The notes under the pieces are model-generated. The model made no database searches. It was not told the origin of the DNA and was given only the letters and a program-made list of their open reading frames with translations. From the NCBI GenBank assembly GCA_910588215.1, contig CAJUQJ010000013.1, positions 1 to 64,000 on the forward strand: DNA of 64,000 nt. Reading direction: 5' to 3'. This document shows, in pieces, positions 8,219 through 16,377 of the stretch. The translations under genes and the position numbers were made by a program. Within the stretch, counting starts at the first letter, position 1; each line of letters starts with the position of its first letter. The DNA comes from an uncultured Lachnospiraceae bacterium (GTDB lineage: Bacteria; Bacillota; Clostridia; Lachnospirales; Lachnospiraceae).

Positions 8219-9486
8219 GGTTATATGATTACAAGTATTCTCCCATCAGTGACAGGCGCAAGTGGATGGAAACAGTAAAAATATCATCAGGGCTTGGGTA
8301 TTTTGGTGGAAAACAGTTTATAGGAAAATATCTGATGAACAGGTTATTCAATATGGCAGTCAGGATGGAGGATGACGGGAATAAGGCGGATATATTCATT
8401 GACGCATTTACCGGGGGTGGAAAGATTGGCCTGTCTGTACCTGAAGGGTGGTTTAACACGATAGTCATAAATGATTTGGATTATGGCGTTGTTTCTTATT
8501 TTGAAGCGTGCAGGGATAAACCGGACAAGCTGATAAAATTGATAGAGGAAATCGGCGTCTGCATGTGCAAGGAGTTATTCAATGTGTTTGTGTATAACCG
8601 TTGCAATAGTTCAGCGTCAGCAATAAGAAAAATAAAAAAAGATTATAATAATGAGGACTGGATTTCTGATGAAACAGTGGAGCCTTTGCTTGCAGGGGCT
8701 ATGACATACTGGGTGGTACAGTCGGAATTTAATGGATGCACGGCACCCGGAAAGGCTAACTATAGTTTAAACATACAAGACAAAAGCGACAAAGAAAATG
8801 AAGATAAATATGGGAGGGGTAAACATGAGAGGGAGGCGATCAAAAATATCATTGAACTTGCAAAAAAGCGTATTCCAAAAGTGCATGACATTATCAAAAG
8901 GCGCAATGTCATTATAGAAAGCCTTGATTACAGGGAATTGATAAAAAAATATAATGGCAAGCCATATAGGGATTTACAGGGAACAGAACATCTGGAAGAA
9001 AAAATGGACGAAAAGAATAAGCTGTGGTATTTTGACCCTCCATACCATCCGGCAACCTTGTCAGGTGGGAAGAATGCGCCGTATATGATGGCATTTCCAA
9101 TAGAAATGGTTGATGAGATGACAAGGATTTTGCATAATGACAGAATGGATGAATTTGGGGAAATAAAGTATTTCGTCAAGTCGGACTATAACCCGAAATA
9201 TAGATATGAAGAAGAATATGACGAGCCTGATAAAAATATAAAGGTACTGACAGGCTTAAAGAAATCATATCATGATTTTGATGTGCTGGAAGAAAATGAT
9301 AAAAACAGCACACGGTATAGAGATAAGGACATTGATTATTATGTAGAGTGCATTGGTGACTTTGGAAAAGGTGCAAGTGACAATGAAGGAAAGGCGCAGG
9401 GCAGGGAATATATCTGGTGCAGGGGGAACTATCAGGGCGAGGAAAGCAGTAACTGGAAGTCTAACGGTACGGAGCAATTAGCATGA
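8215..9486 (+). CDS. D12-class N6-adenine DNA methyltransferase
   Basis: 423 residues. It carries the AdoMet-binding motif DAFTGGGK (63-70), an N-terminal motif X region (GYFGGKQFIGKYL, 27-39) and the catalytic motif DPPY (274-277), the order of Dam/DpnM-like (alpha) adenine methyltransferases. It is longer than Dam (about 270 aa): the target-recognition part between motifs (90-265) is enlarged and the tail (340-423) extended. No restriction endonuclease lies beside it, so it looks like an orphan methylase, perhaps protecting the element or marking its replication. It overlaps the ATPase gene by 4 nt. Recognition sequence cannot be read from the protein. Confidence 0.85.
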   Translation: MRLYDYKYSPISDRRKWMETVKISSGLGYFGGKQFIGKYLMNRLFNMAVRMEDDGNKADIFIDAFTGGGKIGLSVPEGWFNTIVINDLDYGVVSYFEACRDKPDKLIKLIEEIGVCMCKELFNVFVYNRCNSSASAIRKIKKDYNNEDWISDETVEPLLAGAMTYWVVQSEFNGCTAPGKANYSLNIQDKSDKENEDKYGRGKHEREAIKNIIELAKKRIPKVHDIIKRRNVIIESLDYRELIKKYNGKPYRDLQGTEHLEEKMDEKNKLWYFDPPYHPATLSGGKNAPYMMAFPIEMVDEMTRILHNDRMDEFGEIKYFVKSDYNPKYRYEEEYDEPDKNIKVLTGLKKSYHDFDVLEENDKNSTRYRDKDIDYYVECIGDFGKGASDNEGKAQGREYIWCRGNYQGEESSNWKSNGTEQLA

Positions 9487-9508
9487 TAATAGGTACATAA
9501 GATTTTTT

Positions 9509-9542
9509 AAGGGATATTCAGGGTATGGCTGGAATATCCCTT
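9509..9542 (+). terminator. terminator-like hairpin after the methylase gene
   Basis: A perfect 11-bp inverted repeat (AAGGGATATTC and GAATATCCCTT) with a 12-nt loop starts 22 bp after the methylase stop. It lacks a proper T run, so it could also stabilise the message end. Confidence 0.5.
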
Positions 9543-9623
9543 AAATATGTGTGAAATAGGGGAAAAATGGACGTGACTTTTTAAGAGAGGGGCGTTAAAA
9601 TAGAGATGTAAGTGGATATGAGG

Positions 9624-9681
9624 GGTAGGCAGTTACTACCAGTAAATGAGGAACCAGGGTAGTTTCTACCAAGTCTCTACC
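9624..9681. repeat. cluster of GGTAG/CTACC pentamers
   Basis: Within 58 bp there are two GGTAG and three CTACC copies, forming GGTAG-N7-CTACC (9624-9640) and GGTAG-TTT-CTACC (9658-9670), plus CTACC at 9677-9681. Such inverted pentamers can be protein-binding sites at the end of an element. No gene lies here. Confidence 0.45.
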
Positions 9682-9834
9682 ACAAGGGGAAAAAGGTATG
9701 ATTTTAATGAAATGATAGGAAATTATGTAGATTATAGAAAATGTTGAGGAATAGGTGGAAATAATGGAAAATGAGTGATATAAAAGATAGAAACGATTGT
9801 AGGTATGATTTACAAATTCGAGGTGAACGAATAG

Positions 9835-9990
9835 AAGTATAGCACTTCATGGATATGTGCCAATATGCGAAACGGAAACTGGTATTGCGGAGGATATTTC
9901 GTATTGCAGACCGCATTTAACAACAAGAAACTCTGTGAACTTGGATATCCAACATTCACAGAGTTTTATCTGAAAGTATGTGAAAACTAA
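9835..9990 (+). pseudogene. C-terminal remnant of a group II intron maturase
   Basis: An open stretch of 51 codons without a start reads ...ANMRNGNWY, then VLQTAFNNKKLCELGYPTF and ends EFYLKVCEN. This matches the C-terminal tail of bacterial group II intron reverse transcriptase/maturases (pattern A.T/MR.G.W ... L...NN..L...GY). The frame is closed upstream by TAG at 9832, and no RT or maturase core precedes it, so most of the protein is lost. It ends 1 bp before the intron domain V signature, as in intact introns. Confidence 0.7.
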
Positions 9991-10058
9991 GGAACCGCCG
10001 TATATGGAACCGTATGTACGGTGGTGTGGGAGGTCAACTACTTTGTGGGTTGCTCTTA
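9991..10058 (+). mobile_element. 3' end of a group II intron (domains V and VI)
   Basis: GGAACCGCCGTATATGGAAC at 9991-10010, followed by CGTATGTACGGTGGTGTGGGAGG, is the conserved domain V hairpin of clostridial group II introns (the catalytic heart of the ribozyme). Domain VI probably follows (GAGGTCAAC pairing with GTTGCTC), ending near 10058. The 5' part of the intron is absent, so this is a truncated copy. It abuts the 3' end of the minus-strand gene at 10056-10298 and marks the boundary between the A+T-rich accessory segment and the more G+C-rich chromosome. Confidence 0.75.
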
Positions 10059-10298
10059 TCGGCCACCCTCCATCATATAGTCCAGTAGATGCTTCATGTC
10101 TTCCGGTTCGGATACGATCAGCTCCATCTCATTGATGAAGGTGTTGTCTGTAAAAAGCTGACTGAGCGCAATGTATTTGGTCAGTTCGGATTTCAGGTTT
10201 AGTCTGTCTCCCTGTTTGGAAACCAGTTCTACATTTCCATGACATTGCTTGATCACCTCAAGAAATTTTTCGGGATTTTCAACGTTTAAAATTTTCAT
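10056..10298 (-). CDS. conserved small protein, function unknown
   Basis: 80 residues (MKILNVENPEKFLEVIKQCH...). The alternating beta-alpha pattern with VELVSKQGDRLNLKSEL and a C-terminal SEPEDMKHLLDYMM helix recalls an HPr-like open-faced sandwich and the small proteins often mislabelled polyA polymerase in Clostridia. There is no catalytic histidine in HPr context that I can support. AAGGAG lies 8 nt before ATG. The intron remnant lies directly against its stop codon. Roughly 420 bp upstream are non-coding. Confidence 0.65.
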   Translation of the reverse strand: MKILNVENPEKFLEVIKQCHGNVELVSKQGDRLNLKSELTKYIALSQLFTDNTFINEMELIVSEPEDMKHLLDYMMEGGR

Positions 10299-10723
10299 AC
10301 TTTTCTCCTTGCCGTGTCGTTGGCATTTTCCTTAAACTTATTTTCTGTTTACGGGCTTATTCTAACAATTAACGTGAGTTACTACAATATCCGGTTTTCA
10401 CAATTTCAGTCAGCTGGATTGGAATAAAGTATAAGAAATACACAATTTAGCGCAGATATGCTGGCCGGTAAGACCGATTTTTGTTGGTTGTCCCTGTGAT
10501 AGCCTGGCTGTTAAGCTCGCTGCCTGGCTCTTCTGTCTCGATGGTGTGTAGTCTATTTTATGTACCCTATTTTTGAATTTGACAATATCATTGTACGGGT
10601 GAATGGACTATGTTATCTTGGGATACCTGATGGAGCATTGCGATTGTTGCAGGAAGTTCTTGTCGCTCACTTGCCCTGCATATTGAAATTGATATGCAAG
10701 GCAGGTGATTGATGTGTGCGGTA
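10299..10723. other. intergenic, one long hairpin
   Basis: 425 bp without a supported gene. A long imperfect hairpin at 10668-10707 (CACTTGCC..TGCATAT pairing with ATATGCA..GGCAGGTG) lies just past the 3' end of the minus-strand XRE gene at 10724 and may end its message, although no T run follows. Confidence 0.45.
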
Positions 10724-11233
10724 TCATTCTTTCTTCCGTGTCAGGAAAATCCCAATGATCGCACCAATGAGGAGGATTGGGGCTGTTCTGACAAACAGCC
10801 ATTCAAACGAGTGAAATGCGACTCCGAGAACAGCGGTTTCAGGATCGCTATAATCCCAATTCAAGTAAGGACTTTCTAATGATACTAAGAATGCAAAAGC
10901 CGATACCAAGACTACGCACGATAAGATAAGAAACCAATGTAGGATTCTTTTTCTTGTGGTTTTTCTCTGTGCAAGCTGTAGATTTATCACCTCCAGTTTT
11001 GCACAGATCGCCTTTAAGTCTTCAGCTTCCGACACGACAACGTTTACTCCAAGCAACGTACTTACAGGTGTTTCAAGTACTTCCGACAGGGATATCAGCA
11101 TATCAGAATCGGGAACTGACAATCCCTGCTCCCATTTAGAAATTGTTTGCCGAACCACGTCCAGTTTGACAGCAAGCTCTTGCTGCGAAAGCCCTTTTGA
11201 TTTTCGGATAGTTTTAATATTTTCGCCGAGCAT
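10724..11233 (-). CDS. XRE-family regulator with membrane-spanning C-terminus
   Basis: 169 residues. An N-terminal Cro/C1-type HTH (residues 4-60: KGLSQQELAVKLDVVRQTISKWEQG) is followed by a short coiled linker and two hydrophobic segments, about 98-118 (WFLILSCVVLVSAFAFLV) and 145-165 (APILLIGAIIGIFL), ending in a basic tail. Such membrane-tethered HTH proteins are common in Lachnospiraceae and usually sense an envelope signal or partner protein. A good promoter lies upstream with a 17-bp palindrome overlapping its -35, suggesting self-regulation. No partner gene lies in the same direction. Confidence 0.8.
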   Translation of the reverse strand: MLGENIKTIRKSKGLSQQELAVKLDVVRQTISKWEQGLSVPDSDMLISLSEVLETPVSTLLGVNVVVSEAEDLKAICAKLEVINLQLAQRKTTRKRILHWFLILSCVVLVSAFAFLVSLESPYLNWDYSDPETAVLGVAFHSFEWLFVRTAPILLIGAIIGIFLTRKKE

Positions 11234-11268
11234 TAGGGACGGCCTCCTTTCTTTCAGTTGTTACCATT

Positions 11269-11303
11269 ATTATAGGCAGAATTGCCCGTTGCTACAAGCA
11301 ACG
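11269..11303 (-). promoter_or_regulatory. promoter and likely operator of the XRE gene
   Basis: On the minus strand TTGTAG (11297-11292), a 17-nt spacer and TATAAT (11274-11269). A perfect palindrome CGTTGCT-ACA-AGCAACG at 11287-11303 covers the -35 box, a suitable binding site for the dimeric HTH protein encoded just downstream. Confidence 0.6.
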
Positions 11304-11316
11304 CATTTTAACATTT

Positions 11317-11508
11317 GTTACAGTTCACGGCCTAACCGGCCGCAAACTGTAACGCATCCAGCCCACCCCAAGTCGCCTTAGGCGAGAGGCTGGATGCCTG
11401 AAACCGTAAAGTTATCGGCGAGTACTACGTACTCAATGCCCATGCAGCAAGGTGCAGGGCACCGTGAATAGTAACTAACATTTCTCGGATCTTGGCTTAT
11501 GCCAAGAT
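11317..11508. repeat. four successive strong hairpins
   Basis: Four palindromic units follow one another: 11317-11353 (GTTACAGTT/AACTGTAAC with inner GGCC/GGCC), 11354-11397 (GCATCCAGCC/GGCTGGATGC with inner TCGCC/GGCGA), 11420-11434 (GAGTAC-TAC-GTACTC) and 11489-11508 (ATCTTGGC-TTAT-GCCAAGAT). No frame crosses them. They lie between two divergent promoters, so a plus-strand role for the HD gene or a palindromic mobile unit are both possible. Confidence 0.6.
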
Positions 11509-11514
11509 AAGTTG

Positions 11515-11544
11515 TTGAATGTTTTTTGTGCTGTATGTTATACT
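11515..11544 (+). promoter_or_regulatory. promoter of the HD-esterase unit
   Basis: TTGAAT at 11515-11520, an 18-nt spacer and TATACT at 11539-11544. Transcription would start near 11551, about 108 nt before the HD gene. Confidence 0.5.
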
Positions 11545-11658
11545 GGAAAAGAAATTTGGACAGTCTCGTACAAGTCCGGAATACTCGAAGAACTATCCTT
11601 AAAAATTTACACAGGAACGTCAAGGACAGAGTACTAGAGCAGAGAAGGGAAATACATT

Positions 11659-12264
11659 ATGTATCCGACTAAAGAAAAGGCAGAAGAATTACTGGCAGAT
11701 GCCGCACAGTGCAATCCAGGTCCCTGGGAAGCGCACAGTCATGTGACGGCATGGTGTGCGGAGAGGATTGCGAGAAAGTGTCCGGGAATGGATGCGGAGA
11801 AAGCCTGGGTGTTAGGACTGTTGCATGATATCGGCAGGAAGTTTGGTGTGAAGCATTTAGGGCATGTCTATGACGGTTGGCGGTATATGCTGGAGTCAGG
11901 ATATGATGAAGTGGCCAGGATCTGTTTGACGCATTCCTTCAACGAGGGGAAACTGGAGAGTTATATCGGGAAGTTCGATATCACGGAAGAAGAAACAGAG
12001 GCACTTCGTCAGGCGCTTGCGCACACGTCTTTTGACGATTATGACAGACTGATCCAGCTGTGTGATTCTCTGGCCGGTGCGGAAGGCGTGATGGACATAG
12101 AGGACAGGATGAACGATGTTAAGAGAAGATACGGACAGTTTCCACAGTCGAAGTGGGATAAGAATCTGGAATTGAAGGCATTATTTGAACAGATGGCCGG
12201 GGAAGATATCTACATTATAGTAGGTGGAATCGGAGCAGGTCAACGAAAGGAGCAAACGACATGA
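11659..12264 (+). CDS. HD-domain phosphohydrolase
   Basis: 201 residues. The metal-binding HD pattern is clear: HSH at 26-28, then LLHDIG with H56 and D57, a helix with H in HSF at about 94-96, and D in QLCDSL. This is the small single-domain HD family acting on nucleotides or phosphoesters; the substrate is not readable. ATG 11659 follows an AGAGAAGGG box. The stop overlaps the next start (ATGA), coupling it to the esterase gene. Residues 185-201 look poorly conserved and disordered. Confidence 0.8.
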   Translation: MYPTKEKAEELLADAAQCNPGPWEAHSHVTAWCAERIARKCPGMDAEKAWVLGLLHDIGRKFGVKHLGHVYDGWRYMLESGYDEVARICLTHSFNEGKLESYIGKFDITEEETEALRQALAHTSFDDYDRLIQLCDSLAGAEGVMDIEDRMNDVKRRYGQFPQSKWDKNLELKALFEQMAGEDIYIIVGGIGAGQRKEQTT

Positions 12265-13106
12265 GAGAGACGGTAACGATCAAGATAGAAGAACCACAAT
12301 ATTCTGTGGTGACAGGGATGACCTTTTCACAGGTGGACGCCTGGTTTGGCCATACAAGAAGAGATCTGAAGATGGATCTCATCTACCCGGAAGATTCCGG
12401 GAAACTGTATCCTTGTATTGTATGGATCTGTGGCGGCGCATGGGTGCAGATGGATAAATCTGCCCATCTGGCTTATTTGGCAGGGTTGGCAAGACAGGGG
12501 TTTGTGGTAGCCAGTGTGGAGTACCGCACCAGCAACGAAGGGCCTTATCCGATGCAGCTTATTGATATCAAATCCGGGATTCGCTATCTGCGTGCGCACA
12601 GCGAGCGTTTTCGGATCGATCCGGAGCATTTTGGTGTGATGGGAGAATCGGCAGGGGGATATTTGACTGCAATGGCGGCCCTGGCAAATGATCCGGCTTT
12701 TGATGTGGGCAGTTATACGGAATATTCCAGTAAGGTGCAGGCGGCCTGTCCCTGGTATCCGCCGACGGATGTTTCAGGGTTCCCTTATGAATCTCCACAG
12801 GCGGCGGCGACTTCACCGGAATCGCTTATGTTGGGTATGAATGTGATGCTGCAGAAGGAAGAGGCATTGAAAGCCTGTCCGGTCAGCTTTGTGACAAAGG
12901 ACGCACCACCATTTATGATCCTGCATGGCATAGACGATCAAACTGTACCTTTCGAACAGGGAGAGATTCTCCATGACAAGCTGGAAGAAGCGGGATGCGA
13001 TGTGAAACTGATCGCTATTGAGGGAGCAGACCATGCCGATAAACAATTCTTCCAGAAAGAGACCTGGCAGCGCATTGCTGATTTCTTTCATGAGAAATTA
13101 GGATAA
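12261..13106 (+). CDS. alpha/beta-hydrolase esterase (HSL-like)
   Basis: 281 residues of a cytoplasmic alpha/beta-hydrolase. The oxyanion-hole segment is IVWICGGAW (53-61; a CGGxW version of HGGGW), the nucleophile elbow is GESAGG with Ser130, the acid is likely Asp in HGIDDQTVP (about 231-239) and the base His in GADHAD. This fits BD-FAE/HSL-type carboxylesterases, which often remove acetyl or other acyl groups from sugars. No signal peptide. It overlaps the HD gene by 4 nt (ATGA) with AAAGGAG just upstream. Confidence 0.85.
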   Translation: MRETVTIKIEEPQYSVVTGMTFSQVDAWFGHTRRDLKMDLIYPEDSGKLYPCIVWICGGAWVQMDKSAHLAYLAGLARQGFVVASVEYRTSNEGPYPMQLIDIKSGIRYLRAHSERFRIDPEHFGVMGESAGGYLTAMAALANDPAFDVGSYTEYSSKVQAACPWYPPTDVSGFPYESPQAAATSPESLMLGMNVMLQKEEALKACPVSFVTKDAPPFMILHGIDDQTVPFEQGEILHDKLEEAGCDVKLIAIEGADHADKQFFQKETWQRIADFFHEKLG

Positions 13107-13157
13107 GATGATTTCTTTTCACGGGTGTATGAATCGAAACAGATATGGGGTATGAGT

Positions 13158-13799
13158 ATGCAGTTACTGAGTGCAAATGATATGGCGAAGCTGGGCTGCG
13201 GTGAGTGTGACGGCTGCAGCGCATGCTGCCGGGGAATGGGACAATCTATTCTGGTGGATCCTTATGATATTTTTCAATTGCAGAAAGTGACCGGACAGAA
13301 TTTTGCCGGTCTCATGCAGGAGAAGTTGGCGCTTGGTGTGGAGAATGGGCTAATTCTGCCGTCCCTCAGAATGCAGCCGGAAACGGATGCCTGTGGCTTT
13401 CTGGATGTGAGAGGACGATGCAGTATCCATTCTCACAGGCCGGGTCTATGCAGGCTGTTTCCGCTGGGGAGAAAGTATGATGAGAAAGGGCTTCACTATT
13501 TCCTGTTGGAAGATGCTTGTGAGGCACAGAACCGGACCAAAGTCAAAATAAGAAAATGGCTGGAGATGTCGGCGCCTGCGCAATATGAAAGATTTCTGAT
13601 CATATGGCATGATCTGCGTGGAGATCTGCAGCAGCGGATCGGGAAGCAACAGTCGGATAGCTTTGCACAAGAGAGTAACGTATTGTTTCTGGAACTGTTC
13701 TATAAGAGACCTTACGATACAGAGGAAGACTTTTATGTACAGTTTGAGAAACGCAGGGAGGATTTTGCCGCATCAGCAATATTTGCGGAAGGATCATAA
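13158..13799 (+). CDS. YkgJ-family cysteine-cluster protein
   Basis: 213 residues. Near the N-terminus CGECDGCSACCRGMG supplies the four to five cysteines of the YkgJ/UPF0153 metal-binding family, completed by CSIHSHRPGLCRLFPLG further on. These proteins are thought to bind Zn or an Fe-S cluster; the biochemical role is unknown. Candidate starts are GTG 13125, ATG 13152 and ATG 13158; GGGG at 13147-13150 is best placed for 13158. The gene follows the esterase by about 50 bp in the same direction. Confidence 0.75.
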   Translation: MQLLSANDMAKLGCGECDGCSACCRGMGQSILVDPYDIFQLQKVTGQNFAGLMQEKLALGVENGLILPSLRMQPETDACGFLDVRGRCSIHSHRPGLCRLFPLGRKYDEKGLHYFLLEDACEAQNRTKVKIRKWLEMSAPAQYERFLIIWHDLRGDLQQRIGKQQSDSFAQESNVLFLELFYKRPYDTEEDFYVQFEKRREDFAASAIFAEGS

Positions 13800-13871
13800 G
13801 AAAAGAAATGATGGGAAAAGTATTAACAAATTAATCTGCAAAATAATATGAAGAAGGAGTAAAAGAGGGAA

Positions 13872-14360
13872 ATGAAAACAAAGTTTATAAGGGTATTTTT
13901 GCTGTTGATATTGACAGCTTTTTTCTGTTGTGCTTGTGGAAAAGCAAAGAAGGAGAGTAGTGAGCAGTTGGAGGGTAGCCTTGGCGATATCATTACCGGT
14001 ATATATGAAAAGGCGGATCTGTCGGAGGATTTCAGAGCAGGGATGGATAGCTTTGAGATGTTTGAATTGACAGATGAGACGGAAGTTTCGATTCTGGGTA
14101 CGGATGAGATCGACTATACGGAGGCTACAGCTTCTATTCCCATGATTTCTCCCAATGCCTTTCAATTCGTGCTGCTCAGGGTGGAAGAGGAGAATGTAGA
14201 TACGGTCAAGCAGCAGTTGAAAGACAATGCGGACCTGAACAAATGGATCTGTGTCAGCGCGGAGACAATGCTGATCGAGAGCCGGGGTAATGTGATCTTC
14301 TTTGCGATGGGAGATAATGACACTGTCTATGCTCTTAACAGTGCCTTCCAGAAATATTGA
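13872..14360 (+). CDS. DUF4358-type lipoprotein
   Basis: 162 residues. A signal peptide with lipobox CCAC (Cys about 22) predicts an anchored exported lipoprotein. The mature part has the pattern of the DUF4358 family common in Firmicutes: DIITGIYEKADL, the central DETEVSILGTDEIDY and MISPNAFQFVLLRVE, with the late VIFFAMGDNDTV strand. Function unknown. ATG 13872 follows AGAGGGA. A bidirectional terminator separates it from the convergent polyamine operon. Confidence 0.75.
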   Translation: MKTKFIRVFLLLILTAFFCCACGKAKKESSEQLEGSLGDIITGIYEKADLSEDFRAGMDSFEMFELTDETEVSILGTDEIDYTEATASIPMISPNAFQFVLLRVEEENVDTVKQQLKDNADLNKWICVSAETMLIESRGNVIFFAMGDNDTVYALNSAFQKY

Positions 14361-14426
14361 TACGGCGTGATTACTGTAGAAGTAATATATGAGCAGAATT
14401 GTCATCAGATGCACTGGTTGTGAATA

Positions 14427-14474
14427 AAAGCTCACGATTTCTTTCTGCGATGAGAGAGAAATACGTGAGCTTTT
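14427..14474. terminator. bidirectional terminator
   Basis: An 11-bp stem AAAAGCTCACG/CGTGAGCTTTT with an inner TTTCTTTC/GAGAGAAA helix. The A and T flanks serve both the plus-strand lipoprotein gene and the minus-strand potABCD operon. Confidence 0.8.
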
Positions 14475-14503
14475 GTATGGGGTGACGGCATGACCGTCAG
14501 ATG

Positions 14504-15571
14504 TTAATTAGACTTTACCTCTTTCCACAATTCATTATATAGGGCATCCCCCTCTTCTCCCAAGTATACGAAGGTCTCCAGGTTGTCGTACTTTGACAGA
14601 TCGGGGAAGGCAATCTCGGAATTGCGGATATCCTCGTCCTCAATCAGCTCTCTTGCCGCATCATTGGGGGTAGAGTAGGTGATATATTCAAAGTTCTTCA
14701 CTGCCACATCACCGCGGCACATAAAGTCAATGAATTTCTCGGCATTTTCCTTATTGGGGGCATCTTTCAAAATGACCCAGGAATCGATCCAGACATTGGT
14801 GCCTTCTTCGGGGATCACGTATTCCAGGTCGGGATTTTCCCGTTGGGTGTAAATCGCTTCGCCGGAATAGATCACACCGATAGCAGCTTCACCGCCGATC
14901 ATCTTGTCACGTACTTGGTCGATCACGTAAGCTTGAACCAGCGGTTTCTGCTCGATGAGGGAATTCTTCGCGGTTTCCAATTCCTGTGGATCGGTGGTAT
15001 TCATGGAAAATTCATGTAACTTTTCGGCTACCATAAAGGCATCACGCACGGAATCCTGCATCAGGATATTGTCGGTGTATTTCTCATCCCACAGCTGTGC
15101 CCAGCTTGTGATGGGTTCCTCTACCATAGTCTTATTATAGAGAATTCCAACCGTACCCCAGCAGTAAGGTATGGAATATTTGTTCTCCGGATCGAATCCT
15201 TTCGACTGCTCAAAGTACTGAGCGCCGATATTCTTTTTTGCGTTGGGAATGTTCTCAAAGTTGATTTCGGCCAGCATGTCACCTTCGATCATCTTGCTGA
15301 TCATATAGTCTGAGGGGCATACAACGTCATAGGATGCAGCGCCGGATTCTACTTTCGGATACATGATCTCGTTGGTCTCGAATTCATCGTAAACGACCTC
15401 GATTCCTGTCTCTTCCTCAAACATTTCGATCGTCTCCGGGTCAATATACTCTCCCCAGTTATACACGATCACCTGCCCGTTCTCACCGCTGCCGGAAGAA
15501 CCGCATCCAGTCATTCCCACAGCAGCCAATACCATAACACTTCCAAATAAAACTTTATTGTTCCTATTCAT
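14504..15571 (-). CDS. potD: spermidine/putrescine-binding lipoprotein PotD
   Basis: 355 residues. Signal peptide with lipobox MTGC, then a periplasmic-binding fold opening with VIVYNWGEYIDPETIEMFEEE, the polyamine-binding family hallmark (NWxxYID). Aromatic and acidic residues expected to bind the amines are present (W and D in NVWIDSWVIL, YCWGTVGILYN). It captures polyamines outside the membrane and hands them to PotBC. GGAGG supports the ATG at 15571 rather than the ATG 12 nt earlier. Last gene of the XRE-potABCD operon, 23 bp after potC. Confidence 0.93.
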   Translation of the reverse strand: MNRNNKVLFGSVMVLAAVGMTGCGSSGSGENGQVIVYNWGEYIDPETIEMFEEETGIEVVYDEFETNEIMYPKVESGAASYDVVCPSDYMISKMIEGDMLAEINFENIPNAKKNIGAQYFEQSKGFDPENKYSIPYCWGTVGILYNKTMVEEPITSWAQLWDEKYTDNILMQDSVRDAFMVAEKLHEFSMNTTDPQELETAKNSLIEQKPLVQAYVIDQVRDKMIGGEAAIGVIYSGEAIYTQRENPDLEYVIPEEGTNVWIDSWVILKDAPNKENAEKFIDFMCRGDVAVKNFEYITYSTPNDAARELIEDEDIRNSEIAFPDLSKYDNLETFVYLGEEGDALYNELWKEVKSN

Positions 15572-15594
15572 TTTTACCTCCATTCCGAAGCGTT

Positions 15595-16377
15595 TTATAT
15601 CCGTGTCTTTCCTTCTTTTTTATCTGGCGCAGCATTCACCAGAAGCAGAAGAACCAGCACTGCCACGAAGATGATCGTGGACAGAGCGTACATCTCAGGT
15701 TTGATCCCTTTTCGGACTTCCGTATAGATCTTGGTGGACAGCGTATCCACTCCGGCTCCTTTCGTGAAATGGGTGATGATAAAATCATCCAGCGACATCG
15801 TAAAGGCCATCAGGAAACCTGATAGGATACCGGGCGTAAGATCCGGAAATACCACTTTGAAGAAAGCCGTGACCGGCGGTGCCCCCAGATCCAGAGCAGC
15901 TTCGTAGACGCTGGGATTCAGCTGTTTCATGCGCGGCATGACGCTTAAGATCACATAGGGGATATTAAAGGTGATATGCGAAAGTAGTATCGTCCCCATT
16001 CCGAAGCGGAAACCGAAGCTGATGAAAAGCAGCATCAGTGAGATACCCGTGACGATATCCGCATTCAGCATGGGAATATTGGTGATCCCCATCATAATGG
16101 TCCGCGTTCGTTTCTTCATAGTATTCATGGCGATACAGGCTATGGTGCCGATCACCGTGGCGATGATGGAAGAGAGTAGCGCGATAAGCAAGGTGTTCCC
16201 CAGCGCCCGCAGGATATCTTCATTGTGCACTAACTGTACATACCACTTGAAGGTGAAGCCTCCCCATTTGGCCCGTGTCTTGCTGGCGTTGAAGGACAGA
16301 ACCATCAATGTGGCAATCGGTGCATAAAGGAAAAGGAAGATCAGTGCGATATAAAAATTTTTTAAAGCATTTCTCAT
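15595..16377 (-). CDS. potC: polyamine ABC transporter permease PotC
   Basis: 260 residues with six predicted membrane segments (for example FYIALIFLFLYAPIATLMVL at the start). The EAA loop contacting the ATPase reads YEAALDLGAPPVTAFFKVVF. It pairs with PotB to form the channel. Start ATG overlaps the stop of potB by 4 nt (ATGA), and PotD follows. It is of the usual length for the family. Polyamine import specificity is inferred from the complete operon and PotD. Confidence 0.92.
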   Translation of the reverse strand: MRNALKNFYIALIFLFLYAPIATLMVLSFNASKTRAKWGGFTFKWYVQLVHNEDILRALGNTLLIALLSSIIATVIGTIACIAMNTMKKRTRTIMMGITNIPMLNADIVTGISLMLLFISFGFRFGMGTILLSHITFNIPYVILSVMPRMKQLNPSVYEAALDLGAPPVTAFFKVVFPDLTPGILSGFLMAFTMSLDDFIITHFTKGAGVDTLSTKIYTEVRKGIKPEMYALSTIIFVAVLVLLLLVNAAPDKKEGKTRI

